Source: an uncultured Bartonella sp. (GTDB lineage: Bacteria; Pseudomonadota; Alphaproteobacteria; Rhizobiales; Rhizobiaceae). From it: a DNA stretch of 35,384 nt. The stretch is taken from positions 1 through 35,384 of the forward strand of contig CALTWN010000008.1 of assembly GCA_943913205.1 (NCBI GenBank). The letters are read 5' to 3'. Of this stretch, positions 1 through 7,190 are shown piece by piece. The translations under genes were made by a program, and so were the position numbers. The stretch's first letter is position 1, and each line of letters begins with the position of its first letter. The notes below the pieces were generated by a model. It was not told the DNA's origin, made no database searches, and saw only the letters and a program-made list of their open reading frames with translations.

Positions 1-175
1 AAATAGTTATACCGCGCGCTCTTTCTTCTGGGGCGGCATCTATTTGATCATATGCGCGAAACTCACCAAAATACTTTGTGATAGCCGCTGTTAACGAAGT
101 TTTACCATGATCAACGTGACCAATAGTGCCTATGTTAACGTGCGGTTTGTTGCGTTCAAATTTGCTTTTTGCCAT
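1..175 (-). CDS. tuf: Elongation factor Tu, N-terminal part (runs off the window)
   Basis: EF-Tu is the GTPase that brings aminoacyl-tRNA to the ribosome. Only the first 58 codons lie in the window. They translate to the characteristic start MAKSKFERNKPHVNIGTIGH followed by the P-loop GHVDHGKT (about residues 19-26) and the switch I segment ending in ERARGITI. The ATG at 175 is preceded by AAGAGG with an 8-base spacing, which supports this start. It is read in the same direction as tRNA-Tyr and tRNA-Gly upstream, resembling the tyrU-glyT-thrT-tufB arrangement of other proteobacteria, and may be co-transcribed with them. Identification is certain; only completeness is unknown. Confidence 0.97.
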   Translation of the reverse strand, partial: MAKSKFERNKPHVNIGTIGHVDHGKTSLTAAITKYFGEFRAYDQIDAAPEERARGITI

Positions 176-306
176 TACGTAAACCTCTTAATAAATTGCA
201 AAATCTAATATACAAATTACTACATAGAAGAAAAAATAGCTACAATAAAATTTACTTAGGTATTTAATTATAACAATAATATCTATTATAGGTGGATTTT
301 TAGATT

Positions 307-380
307 TGGAGCGGGTAGCGGGAATCGAACCCGCATATTCAGCTTGGAAGGCTGCTGCTCTACCACTGAGCTATACCCGC
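307..380 (-). tRNA. tRNA-Gly (anticodon TCC)
   Basis: The minus strand folds as a standard cloverleaf: acceptor stem GCGGGTA/TACCCGC, D arm GCTC-AGTGGTA-GAGC, anticodon loop CTTCCAA with anticodon TCC, and T arm CGGG-TTCGATT-CCCG. The discriminator base is T and the CCA end is encoded. It lies between tRNA-Tyr and tuf on the same strand, the same neighbour order as glyT in classical tufB operons. Confidence 0.96.
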
Positions 381-395
381 AAACTACACAGATTA

Positions 396-479
396 TGGTG
401 GAGGGGGTTGGATTCGAACCAACGTAGCATACGCAACGGATTTACAGTCCGCCCCCTTTAACCACTCGGGCACCCCTCC
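396..479 (-). tRNA. tRNA-Tyr (anticodon GTA)
   Basis: On the minus strand there is an 84-base class II tRNA with a long variable arm: acceptor GGAGGGG/CCCCTCC, anticodon stem CGGAC with loop TGTAAAT giving anticodon GTA, and a T arm with TTCGAAT. The discriminator is A and the CCA end is encoded. It is the first gene of the tRNA-Tyr, tRNA-Gly, tuf run. Confidence 0.96.
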
Positions 480-516
480 TTGTTTTAAACAACCAAGTTA
501 TTTAGAACATAACATT

Positions 517-543
517 GATATAATAATCTATTATTTATAGCAA
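517..543 (-). promoter_or_regulatory. Possible promoter of the tRNA-Tyr/tRNA-Gly/tuf run
   Basis: On the minus strand TTGCTA (543-538) is followed after 15 bases by TATATC (522-517), or after 17 bases by TATCAA. It lies about 40 bases upstream of tRNA-Tyr in the divergent gap with rlmB. The match is moderate in an AT-rich gap, so this is tentative. Confidence 0.3.
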
Positions 544-550
544 TAGATTT

Positions 551-580
551 TTTACAAATAATTATAAAAACTGTTATTAT
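551..580 (+). promoter_or_regulatory. Possible promoter of rlmB
   Basis: TTTACA (551-556), an 18-base spacer and TATTAT (575-580) resemble a sigma-70 promoter. The predicted transcription start would fall within a few bases of the rlmB ATG at 589, and no Shine-Dalgarno sequence is present, so a leaderless mRNA is possible. Tentative because the region is very AT-rich. Confidence 0.35.
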
Positions 581-588
581 TTATAATT

Positions 589-1392
589 ATGGCTACGAAA
601 AATACTGAAAAACAAGATACACATTACGCAAAATTACGTAGAAATTATCGGGATAATAAACCTAATGAAGTAAAAACAGATTCGATTTATCTATATGGCA
701 CTCACACCGTATTATCTGCTATAAATAACAAAAAAAGACATATTCGTGAAATTCTTATAACTCAAAATTCTTATAAAAAATTCGAATCAATACTTAAAGT
801 AAATAGCATAAAACACAATATCGTTACCACTAAGGATTTAAGCTCTTTACTAGACGATCAAGCCATACATCAAGGTATTGTTGCCATAGCTAAGCCCTTA
901 ACACCTAAGAAACTTAGCGATCTTTCAAATAGCAAAATAATTGTTTTACTAGATCAAATTACTGATCCACATAATGTAGGCGCTATTATGCGAAGTTGCG
1001 TAGCTTTAAATGTTGATGTTTTAATAACTACACAAAGACATAGTCCTAAAGAAACAAGTGTTTTGGCTAAAAGCGCTTCAGGGGCTTTTGATTTGTTAGA
1101 TTTTATGATTGTAAAAAATCTAAGTGAAACCTTGCAAGATTTAACTGACGTGGGATTTACAACTATAGGCCTTGATTCCGAGGGTGAATTTGATTTGTAC
1201 GAAATATACCAGCAAGCTAAATATGAAAAGATAGCGCTAGTTTTAGGATCTGAAGGTAAGGGATTGCGAGAAAAAACTAAATCGACAGTATCTAAACTAG
1301 CTCGCTTAGACATGCCAGGCGCTATTAAGTCACTTAATGTTTCAAACGCGGCTTCAATAGCATTATATTTAACTCATAAATCTTTTATATAG
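589..1392 (+). CDS. rlmB: 23S rRNA 2'-O-ribose methyltransferase RlmB (TrmH/SpoU family)
   Basis: A SpoU/TrmH-family SAM-dependent methyltransferase, most likely RlmB, which methylates the ribose of G2251 (E. coli numbering) in the peptidyl transferase region of 23S rRNA. The 267 residues carry a substrate-binding domain at about 34-110 (beginning LYGTHTVLSAI), then the knotted catalytic domain. Family motif 1 is DQITDPHNVGAIMRS, motif 2 is LGSEGKGL and motif 3 is SLNVSNAASIALY near the C-terminus. The length fits RlmB and a substrate domain is present, which favours RlmB over the shorter TrmL/TrmH. The ATG at 589 has no visible Shine-Dalgarno sequence. The stop codon abuts the stop of the convergent DUF2155 gene with no base between. 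A 2'-O-methyltransferase for another rRNA or tRNA site cannot be fully excluded. Confidence 0.92.
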   Translation: MATKNTEKQDTHYAKLRRNYRDNKPNEVKTDSIYLYGTHTVLSAINNKKRHIREILITQNSYKKFESILKVNSIKHNIVTTKDLSSLLDDQAIHQGIVAIAKPLTPKKLSDLSNSKIIVLLDQITDPHNVGAIMRSCVALNVDVLITTQRHSPKETSVLAKSASGAFDLLDFMIVKNLSETLQDLTDVGFTTIGLDSEGEFDLYEIYQQAKYEKIALVLGSEGKGLREKTKSTVSKLARLDMPGAIKSLNVSNAASIALYLTHKSFI

Positions 1393-1767
1393 TTAACTAG
1401 GTTCTTCACACCCTGTTGACCAAATATCGTAAATAGGATGGTCTAGGCTATTTAAAGCTGGACTAGCGGCAAACATCCAACCATTAAAAATTCGTTTGGG
1501 CGTATTATTTCTTTGATTTTCATTTACCTCAATAAAAACTGAAGCACCGCGTGAATCTTCACCTACACTAGTATAGCAAGCTCTAGGAATTATATCTAAT
1601 GTACCAAATTGGTATTTATCTCCTATTTTTACTTTAAAAGACATAGTGCGGCCAGTAATCTTATCTAAACCAGAAAAAACTGCAATATTGTTTTTAACTC
1701 TCTGTGCATATCCTGAACAAGAAGTAAAAATAAAAAGACTAAATACTACAAATAGATATCGTAACAT
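1393..1767 (-). CDS. DUF2155-family exported protein, probable lipoprotein
   Basis: A 124-residue protein of the DUF2155 family, found mainly in alphaproteobacteria and of unknown function. It begins with a hydrophobic signal segment ending FTSC, with Cys17 as a plausible but imperfect lipobox cysteine, so it may be a lipoprotein. The conserved core is visible as AVFSGLDKITGR (about 29-40), FGTL..PRACY (about 54-64) and GWMFAASPALNSLDHPIYDIW (split here only by eye) near the end. The ATG is preceded by AAGGA with 8 bases of spacing. It follows the NDUFA12 homologue after 4 bases, a pairing I recall as conserved in alphaproteobacteria, hinting at a link with complex I or the envelope. No function is assigned. 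Confidence 0.85.
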   Translation of the reverse strand: MLRYLFVVFSLFIFTSCSGYAQRVKNNIAVFSGLDKITGRTMSFKVKIGDKYQFGTLDIIPRACYTSVGEDSRGASVFIEVNENQRNNTPKRIFNGWMFAASPALNSLDHPIYDIWSTGCEEPS

Positions 1768-1771
1768 AAAT

Positions 1772-2164
1772 CTAATCCTTATCGCTTATATTATATGGCT
1801 TCCACGATGAATAGTCGGAACCAACCTTTTGTGTTTTTTTAGGAATATAAGCATATTTGGTGCCAGTAAAGTTTATCAGATGCGGCTTTTCCCAGACATA
1901 AGGCACATAAACCTCGTGCACAGGAGCAATATCTGTTCTATGATGTATCCAGCCGTGCCAGCCCGGAGGTATAGAGGATGCATCAGAATAATTTTTATAA
2001 ATCACCCACCTACGTGGGTATCCATCCTTATGCATACCACCTTCATAATATATATTGCCAAACTCATCCTTGCCAACTTTATTACCTTTACGCCAAGTAA
2101 AAAACTTTGTATTTACAGTATTTCCATTCCACCACGTAAAAATTTGTTTTAAGGCTTTTAGCAT
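1772..2164 (-). CDS. NADH:ubiquinone oxidoreductase 17.2 kDa-subunit homologue (NDUFA12 family)
   Basis: A 130-residue homologue of the accessory complex I subunit NDUFA12/B17.2, one of the few supernumerary subunits shared by mitochondria and alphaproteobacteria. Diagnostic stretches are FTWWNGNT (9-16), TWRKGNKVGKDEFGNIYYEG (23-42), RRWVIYKNY, SSIPPGWHGWIHHRTD (about 64-79) and YVPYVWEKPH. In the enzyme it sits on the peripheral arm at the inner face of the membrane. A GGAG Shine-Dalgarno lies 5 bases before the ATG. It is co-directional with gatB (17 bases upstream) and DUF2155 (4 bases downstream), so a tig-gatB-NDUFA12-DUF2155 transcript is likely. Its presence implies that a complex I operon exists elsewhere in the genome. 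Confidence 0.92.
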   Translation of the reverse strand: MLKALKQIFTWWNGNTVNTKFFTWRKGNKVGKDEFGNIYYEGGMHKDGYPRRWVIYKNYSDASSIPPGWHGWIHHRTDIAPVHEVYVPYVWEKPHLINFTGTKYAYIPKKTQKVGSDYSSWKPYNISDKD

Positions 2165-2181
2165 TTTTACTCCAAATTATT

Positions 2182-3684
2182 TTACAAAATATTGAGCTTA
2201 TTTTTTAACATATCAACAACTAATTGTGGATTAGCTTTGCCTTTTGTTTCTTTTATCACCTGCCCTACAAACCAACCTAACATAGCAGGTTTTGCAGAAA
2301 CTTGATCAACCTTCTGTGCATTATTCGCTATGATAGCATCAATTATATTTTCGATAAAGCCAATATCGGTAATTTGTTTTAATCCCCTATCTTCCACAAT
2401 TGTTTGTGGATCGCCGCTTTCATTCCACATAATTTCAAAAACATCTTTAGCTATTTTGCCTGAAATAACACCACTACTTATTAACTTTATAAGGGCACCC
2501 AATTGCTCAGGTTTAATAGGGGAATCTTCAATAGCTTGCCCTGATTTATTTAGGGCTCCAAGTAAATCATTAATAACCCAATTTGCAGTAAGCTTAGGTT
2601 CATGTTCTTTTGATGCTATATTAAAATAATTATAGATTGATTTCTCTGACACTAATATAGAAGCATCATAAGGTGTTAATCCCATATCATTTATAAGTCT
2701 TTTTCTTATATCATCTGGCAGCTCAGGAAGATTTGCAGCTATTTTATCTATATAATCTTGTGTTAAGCATAAACAGGGCAAATCTGGCTCTGGAAAATAG
2801 CGATAATCCTGCGCATCTTCTTTACTACGCATTGTTCTGGTTTCGCCCTTTGTAGCATCAAACAATCTAGTTTCTTGTTCAACTTTTAAACCGGATTCTA
2901 AAATCTCTATCTGACGTCGAGCCTCAAAATTTATAGCTTGTCCGACAAAACGAATAGAATTAACATTTTTTATTTCACAACGCTCGCCTAAAGGCTCACC
3001 CACTCTACGCACCGAAACATTCACATCAGCACGCATTGAGCCCTCATCCATATTTCCGTCGCACGTATCTAAATATCGCATAATAGTACGAAGTTTTGTT
3101 AGATATGCCTTAGCTTCTTCGGCTGACCGCAAATCGGGCTTCGAAACTATTTCCATTAATCCAACGCCGCATCGATTAAGATCAACATATGACATTATAG
3201 GGTTTTGATCATGTAAAGATTTGCCGGCATCTTGCTCTAAATGTAAACGTTCTATACCTATTTCAACATCTTCAAATGCACCATTTTTATCTGGCCCTAC
3301 GGTTACTATAATAGAACCTTCACCTATGATTGGATGATAAAATTGTGATATTTGGTAGCCTTGAGGTAAATCAGGATAAAAATAGTTTTTTCTATCAAAA
3401 GCAGATGTTAAATTAATTTTAGCACGTAACCCTAAGCCTGTTTTTACTGCTTGTTCTACACATTTTTCATTAAGAACAGGAAGCATACCCGGCATAGCTG
3501 CATCTACGAAAGAAACGCTATTATTAGGCTCCGCACCAAACTTAGTTGAGGCCCCCGAAAAAAGTTTAGATTCTGATTTAATTTGCGCGTGAACCTCTAG
3601 CCCAATAACAACTTCCCAATCTCCTGTGGCTCCAGAAATAAGATTTTTTTCGCTAACTACACGAGAATTACCCATAGTGGTCAT
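2182..3684 (-). CDS. gatB: Aspartyl/glutamyl-tRNA(Asn/Gln) amidotransferase subunit B
   Basis: GatB is the tRNA-binding and kinase subunit of the GatCAB amidotransferase, which converts Glu-tRNA(Gln) and/or Asp-tRNA(Asn) to the amidated forms using ATP and ammonia channelled from GatA. The 500 residues begin with a short leader, then VIGLEVHAQI (26-35), KNYFYPDLPQGYQISQF, HLEQDAGKSLHD, VDLNRCGVGLMEIVSKPD and RCEIKNVNSIRF, all signatures of the cradle domain. The C-terminal helical and YqeY-like tail domains follow to the end (PAMLGWFVGQVIKETKGKAN). The ATG has an AGAGG site 9 bases upstream. It follows tig after 21 bases. gatA and gatC, its usual companions, are not in this window. Confidence 0.97.
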   Translation of the reverse strand: MTTMGNSRVVSEKNLISGATGDWEVVIGLEVHAQIKSESKLFSGASTKFGAEPNNSVSFVDAAMPGMLPVLNEKCVEQAVKTGLGLRAKINLTSAFDRKNYFYPDLPQGYQISQFYHPIIGEGSIIVTVGPDKNGAFEDVEIGIERLHLEQDAGKSLHDQNPIMSYVDLNRCGVGLMEIVSKPDLRSAEEAKAYLTKLRTIMRYLDTCDGNMDEGSMRADVNVSVRRVGEPLGERCEIKNVNSIRFVGQAINFEARRQIEILESGLKVEQETRLFDATKGETRTMRSKEDAQDYRYFPEPDLPCLCLTQDYIDKIAANLPELPDDIRKRLINDMGLTPYDASILVSEKSIYNYFNIASKEHEPKLTANWVINDLLGALNKSGQAIEDSPIKPEQLGALIKLISSGVISGKIAKDVFEIMWNESGDPQTIVEDRGLKQITDIGFIENIIDAIIANNAQKVDQVSAKPAMLGWFVGQVIKETKGKANPQLVVDMLKNKLNIL

Positions 3685-3705
3685 TAATATATGCCTCTTT
3701 TGCTT

Positions 3706-5097
3706 TTATTCTTTCTTTTTTTTAGTACTAGTTGTTTTCTTTGCAGAAGATTTTTTTGTAGTTTCTTTAGGAGCAGCTTCTTCATCATCTCGCATTAAGT
3801 CTTCCGCCAAAACTACTTTATCGATTACTTTTGATTTCGTAACAATATAATCAATAACTTTGTCTTCTAAAATTGGCGCTCTTAAACTTGCCATTGCATC
3901 AGGATTAGTTTGGAAAAGCTTAATAATTTCTTTTTCTTGCCCAGGAAAATGTTGCATCTGCTGGAACATAGCTTTTTGTAGCTCATCTTTCGAAACATCA
4001 ATTTTTGCTTCTTGTGCTATTTGTGCTATCAAAAGACCTAAACGAACACGGCGCTGCGCAATATTTTTATATTCCGATTCTTCTATTTTATTATCTTTTT
4101 CGTCTGCTGAAGCAGAATTAGATTTAAATTGAGCATTGATATTTTCATATTCTAGATCTACAAGTTTTGGAGGCAACTCGAAATCATAATCCTTTGCCAA
4201 CAAATCTAAAATTTGACGCTTAACTTTTTGTCTTGTAACGCTACCGTAACGATTTTCTAATTGAGATTTAATTAGCTGATTAAGCTTCTCTAACGATTCT
4301 ACACCTAGTTTTTTTGCAGCATCGTCATTTATAATTAGTTTTTCTGCAGATTCTACTTTTTTAACAGTAATGTCAAAGCTAGCATTTTTACCGGCTAACT
4401 CTGAAGCTCCATAATTTTTAGGAAATGTTACATTTATTTCTTTTTTTTCGCCAGCTTTTAAGCCAACTAGCTGCTCTTCAAAACCTGGAATAAAATTATT
4501 TGATCCAAGAATTAAATGTGCATCTTTATCTGATCCATTATCAAAAGCTGTACCATTAATTTTACCTACATAATCCATAGTCACCCTATCGCCTATCGAT
4601 GCCTCAGCGTCTTTTGCGGTAAAATCTTTAGTTGAAGCTAAAACTTCTTCAACCTGTTTATCTACCTCTTCTTGCGCTACTTCTACTATGGGACGAGAAA
4701 TTTCATAAGATGAAAAATCTTTAATTTCAAATTTTGGCAAAACCTCATATTTAACATTTACTACTAAGTCTTCTTGACCATTTATAACATTTTCTACAAC
4801 CCGCTCATCTTCATTAATGTTGAATTCTGGGGTGCTAGCTATTTTTTCGCCAGTTTGAGATGTGATGTTGCCAGGAATGCTAGATATTTTATCGTTAATG
4901 ATTTGCGCCATAAAAGACTTACCATATGTATTACGCAAATAAGTTTCCGGTACTTTACCTGGGCGAAACCCCTTTAATTGTATTGTAGTTTTTGCTTCAG
5001 AAATTTTCTTATTAAGGTCTTCTACCAATGTTTGAGCCAGAAATACTGCCTCCACCTCACGCTTAAGTCCATCTTTAACTTTTTCTGTAAGTTGCAT
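3706..5097 (-). CDS. tig: Trigger factor, ribosome-associated chaperone and prolyl isomerase
   Basis: Trigger factor binds the ribosome at the tunnel exit and shields nascent chains. The 463 residues show the N-terminal ribosome-binding domain with the signature GFRPGKVP (about 43-50), an FKBP-type prolyl isomerase domain at about 165-250 (VTMDYVGKINGTAFDNGS, LGSNNFIPGFEEQLVGLKAG), and a long helical C-terminal chaperone domain. It ends in a lysine-rich tail (KKSSAKKTTSTKKKKE), as in several alphaproteobacterial homologues. AAAGG lies 7 bases before the ATG. It has its own good promoter (5172-5144) behind tRNA-Leu and is probably the first gene of a transcript continuing into gatB. Confidence 0.97.
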   Translation of the reverse strand: MQLTEKVKDGLKREVEAVFLAQTLVEDLNKKISEAKTTIQLKGFRPGKVPETYLRNTYGKSFMAQIINDKISSIPGNITSQTGEKIASTPEFNINEDERVVENVINGQEDLVVNVKYEVLPKFEIKDFSSYEISRPIVEVAQEEVDKQVEEVLASTKDFTAKDAEASIGDRVTMDYVGKINGTAFDNGSDKDAHLILGSNNFIPGFEEQLVGLKAGEKKEINVTFPKNYGASELAGKNASFDITVKKVESAEKLIINDDAAKKLGVESLEKLNQLIKSQLENRYGSVTRQKVKRQILDLLAKDYDFELPPKLVDLEYENINAQFKSNSASADEKDNKIEESEYKNIAQRRVRLGLLIAQIAQEAKIDVSKDELQKAMFQQMQHFPGQEKEIIKLFQTNPDAMASLRAPILEDKVIDYIVTKSKVIDKVVLAEDLMRDDEEAAPKETTKKSSAKKTTSTKKKKE

Positions 5098-5143
5098 ATT
5101 TTAGCCTTTGTATTTATATTTTACATTAACGATTCAGATATAT

Positions 5144-5172
5144 ATTATATATAAACTATATACAATAAACAA
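5144..5172 (-). promoter_or_regulatory. Promoter of tig
   Basis: On the minus strand TTGTTT (5172-5167) is followed after 17 bases by a perfect TATAAT (5149-5144). The predicted start gives an untranslated leader of about 40 bases before the tig ATG at 5097. It lies downstream of tRNA-Leu, so tig need not depend on tRNA read-through. Confidence 0.55.
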
Positions 5173-5213
5173 TTACATAAAATTTATACTACAGTGCTAT
5201 CTGGAAAATAAAG

Positions 5214-5296
5214 TGGTGCGGATGGAGGGACTCGAACCCCCACGGTCACCCGCCAGAACCTAAATCTGGTGCGTCTACCAATTTCGCCACATCCGC
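5214..5296 (-). tRNA. tRNA-Leu (anticodon TAG)
   Basis: On the minus strand there is an 83-base class II tRNA: acceptor GCGGATG/CATCCGC, D arm with GGCGAAATTGGTAGACGC, anticodon stem CCAGA/TCTGG around loop TTTAGGT (anticodon TAG), a long variable arm and a T arm with TTCGAGT. The discriminator is A and the CCA end is encoded. A tRNA-Leu next to tig is a familiar alphaproteobacterial arrangement. Confidence 0.96.
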
Positions 5297-5308
5297 CTTG
5301 CGATTAAC

Positions 5309-5337
5309 AAGCTAATAATAATATTACTTTATGTCAA
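5309..5337 (-). promoter_or_regulatory. Promoter of tRNA-Leu
   Basis: On the minus strand there is a perfect TTGACA (5337-5332), a 17-base spacer and TAGCTT (5314-5309), placing the start about 5-10 bases before the mature tRNA 5' end. The -35 is the best consensus hexamer seen in the window; the -10 is weaker. Confidence 0.5.
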
Positions 5338-5392
5338 GAATAAAGTTTAATTATAATAAAAACAAAACAACTATAGATTATTTTAACGCATT

Positions 5393-6793
5393 ATGCAAAA
5401 TATAAATATGAAAAATATTATAGAGATTCATGTTATTGGTGGTGGCTTAGCCGGTAGTGAAGCTGCATGGACTTTAGCACAAGCTGGGTTTCGTGTTATA
5501 ATACACGAAATGCGGCCAATTAATTTTAGCGAAGCACATAAAAGTAACAACTTAGCCGAGCTTGTATGCTCAAACTCGTTTAGGTCTGACGATTATAACT
5601 CTAGCGCTATTGGATTATTACACGAAGAAATGCGAATTGCAGGCTCGCTTATTATGCAATGCGCAGATAAATGCAAACTACCAGCTGGGAGCGCCTTAGC
5701 CGTGGATAGAGATACGTTCGCAGCTTCAGTAACTTCAGCTCTAGAAACTCATAAAAACATAACTATTATTCGTGAAGAAATTTTAGAAATACCTGAGGAA
5801 TGGAAAAATGTTATTATTGCCACCGGTCCGCTAACTTCCCAATCGTTAACATCTTTTATTCAATTACAGATCAATGACAACTCACTTTATTTCTATGATG
5901 CAATTGCCCCCATAATATTTAAAGACAGCATAAATATGGATATTTGCTGGATACAGTCGCGTTATGATAAAGTTAATACACCTGGCTCTGAAGGTGATTA
6001 TATTAATTGTCCAATGAATAAGGAACAATATGCAAAATTTATAGGAGCGTTAATAAATGCTGATAAACTGGATTTTCATGCTTTTGAAAAAGATATTTAT
6101 TTTGATGGATGTTTGCCAATAGAAATTATGGCAGAACGAGGTGAAAACACATTACGATTTGGACCTATGAAGCCACGAGGTTTAACTAACAAGCATAAAC
6201 CAGAAGAAAAACCATATGCTGTTGTACAATTACGACAAGATAATAAATTAGGTACATTGTATAATATGGTAGGTTTTCAAACTAAATTAAAATATAACGA
6301 ACAAAAAGATATATTTAAAACTATACCTGGTTTGGAAAATGCAAAATTTGCTCGGCTAGGAGGTATACACAGAAATACATATTTAAATTCACCAGAATTA
6401 CTAAATAAAGATTTTTCGCTGAGATCTAATGAAAATATTAAATTTGCAGGACAAATTATAGGTTGTGAAGGATATGTAGAATCTGCCGCTATGGGCATGT
6501 TAGCTGCTATATTTACCATAACCAAACATAGAAAAGGTAATGTTATAATACCCCCTATAAATTGCGCTTTTGGAGCATTACATAATCATATTACAGCTGG
6601 ATGTTTACATAATAGCGCCAACTTTCAACCAATGAATATAAATTTTGGGTTATTCCCACCTATAGATAACGATATAGATACAAAAAAACCGCTAAAAGGC
6701 GCTTTAAAAAAACAAGCCCTAGCAGCACGTGCATTGCTAGAGTTTAAGCTATGGTTAGAAAATATAAAAAAGGCTGGATTTAACCAGCCTTAA
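5393..6793 (+). CDS. trmFO: Methylenetetrahydrofolate-tRNA (uracil-54-C5)-methyltransferase TrmFO
   Basis: TrmFO is a folate- and FAD-dependent enzyme that makes 5-methyluridine at position 54 of the tRNA T loop. The 466 residues start with a dinucleotide-binding motif VIGGGLAGSEAAW (about 12-24), followed by family blocks: SNNLAELVCSNSFRSD, LPAGSALAVDRD, GCLPIEIMAERGENTLRFGP, MKPRGL, MVGFQTKLKY and the C-terminal FAD-binding FAGQIIGCEGYVESAAMG. This is the full family length. An alternative start five codons later (5408) is possible; neither ATG has a clear Shine-Dalgarno. The gene is divergent from tRNA-Leu and convergent with hupB, and its last codons form half of the shared terminator hairpin. 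Confidence 0.95.
   Translation: MQNINMKNIIEIHVIGGGLAGSEAAWTLAQAGFRVIIHEMRPINFSEAHKSNNLAELVCSNSFRSDDYNSSAIGLLHEEMRIAGSLIMQCADKCKLPAGSALAVDRDTFAASVTSALETHKNITIIREEILEIPEEWKNVIIATGPLTSQSLTSFIQLQINDNSLYFYDAIAPIIFKDSINMDICWIQSRYDKVNTPGSEGDYINCPMNKEQYAKFIGALINADKLDFHAFEKDIYFDGCLPIEIMAERGENTLRFGPMKPRGLTNKHKPEEKPYAVVQLRQDNKLGTLYNMVGFQTKLKYNEQKDIFKTIPGLENAKFARLGGIHRNTYLNSPELLNKDFSLRSNENIKFAGQIIGCEGYVESAAMGMLAAIFTITKHRKGNVIIPPINCAFGALHNHITAGCLHNSANFQPMNINFGLFPPIDNDIDTKKPLKGALKKQALAARALLEFKLWLENIKKAGFNQP
6770..6791. terminator. Bidirectional intrinsic terminator between trmFO and hupB
   Basis: A perfect 8-base stem AAGGCTGG/CCAGCCTT with loop ATTTAA. On the minus strand it is followed by TTTTTTATATTTT, an excellent terminator for hupB. 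On the plus strand it is followed by AATTTTTAA, a reasonable one for trmFO. It overlaps the last seven codons of trmFO, whose stop codon begins at 6791. Confidence 0.85.
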
Positions 6794-6811
6794 TTTTTAA
6801 TATAAAAGATA

Positions 6812-7087
6812 TTACTTATTAACAGCTTCTTTTAAATTTTTACCAGCAGAGAATTTAGGCACGTTACGCGCTGCAATTGTAATTTCTGCACCTGTTGAAG
6901 GATTGCGACCTTTTGTAGCTGCGCGATGCGAAACTTCAAAGGACCCAAAACCTGGTAAACGAACGCTATCGCCTTTAGCTAAAGTCTCACTAATAATATC
7001 CAATACAGCATCAACTAGCGAAGAAGTATTAGATAGATTATTGTTTGTTCTTTTAGCTATAGAAGATATAAACTCAGTTTTATTCAT
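6812..7087 (-). CDS. hupB: HU-family DNA-binding protein
   Basis: A small histone-like protein that bends DNA and compacts the nucleoid as a dimer. The chosen start (MNKTEFISSIAKRTN) gives 91 residues, the usual HU length. An ATG five codons upstream (7102) would add MELVI, which is not typical of the family. The signature GFGSFEVSHRAATKGRNPST spans the beta-arm, with the DNA-intercalating proline region at GRNPSTG followed by IAARNVPKFSAGK and the C-terminal helix. It lies downstream of lon on the same strand with about 100 bases between, an order seen in many alphaproteobacteria (clpP, clpX, lon, hup). It ends at a strong terminator. I could not pick a convincing promoter in 7088-7190. Confidence 0.93.
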   Translation of the reverse strand: MNKTEFISSIAKRTNNNLSNTSSLVDAVLDIISETLAKGDSVRLPGFGSFEVSHRAATKGRNPSTGAEITIAARNVPKFSAGKNLKEAVNK

Positions 7088-7190
7088 AATAACCAATTCC
7101 ATTTTAAATTAACAATACAAAGTTGTTACACTTTAAATTGTAGTTAAATATATTTATAAAAAATAATCAACATAAAAGCACCATATACTA

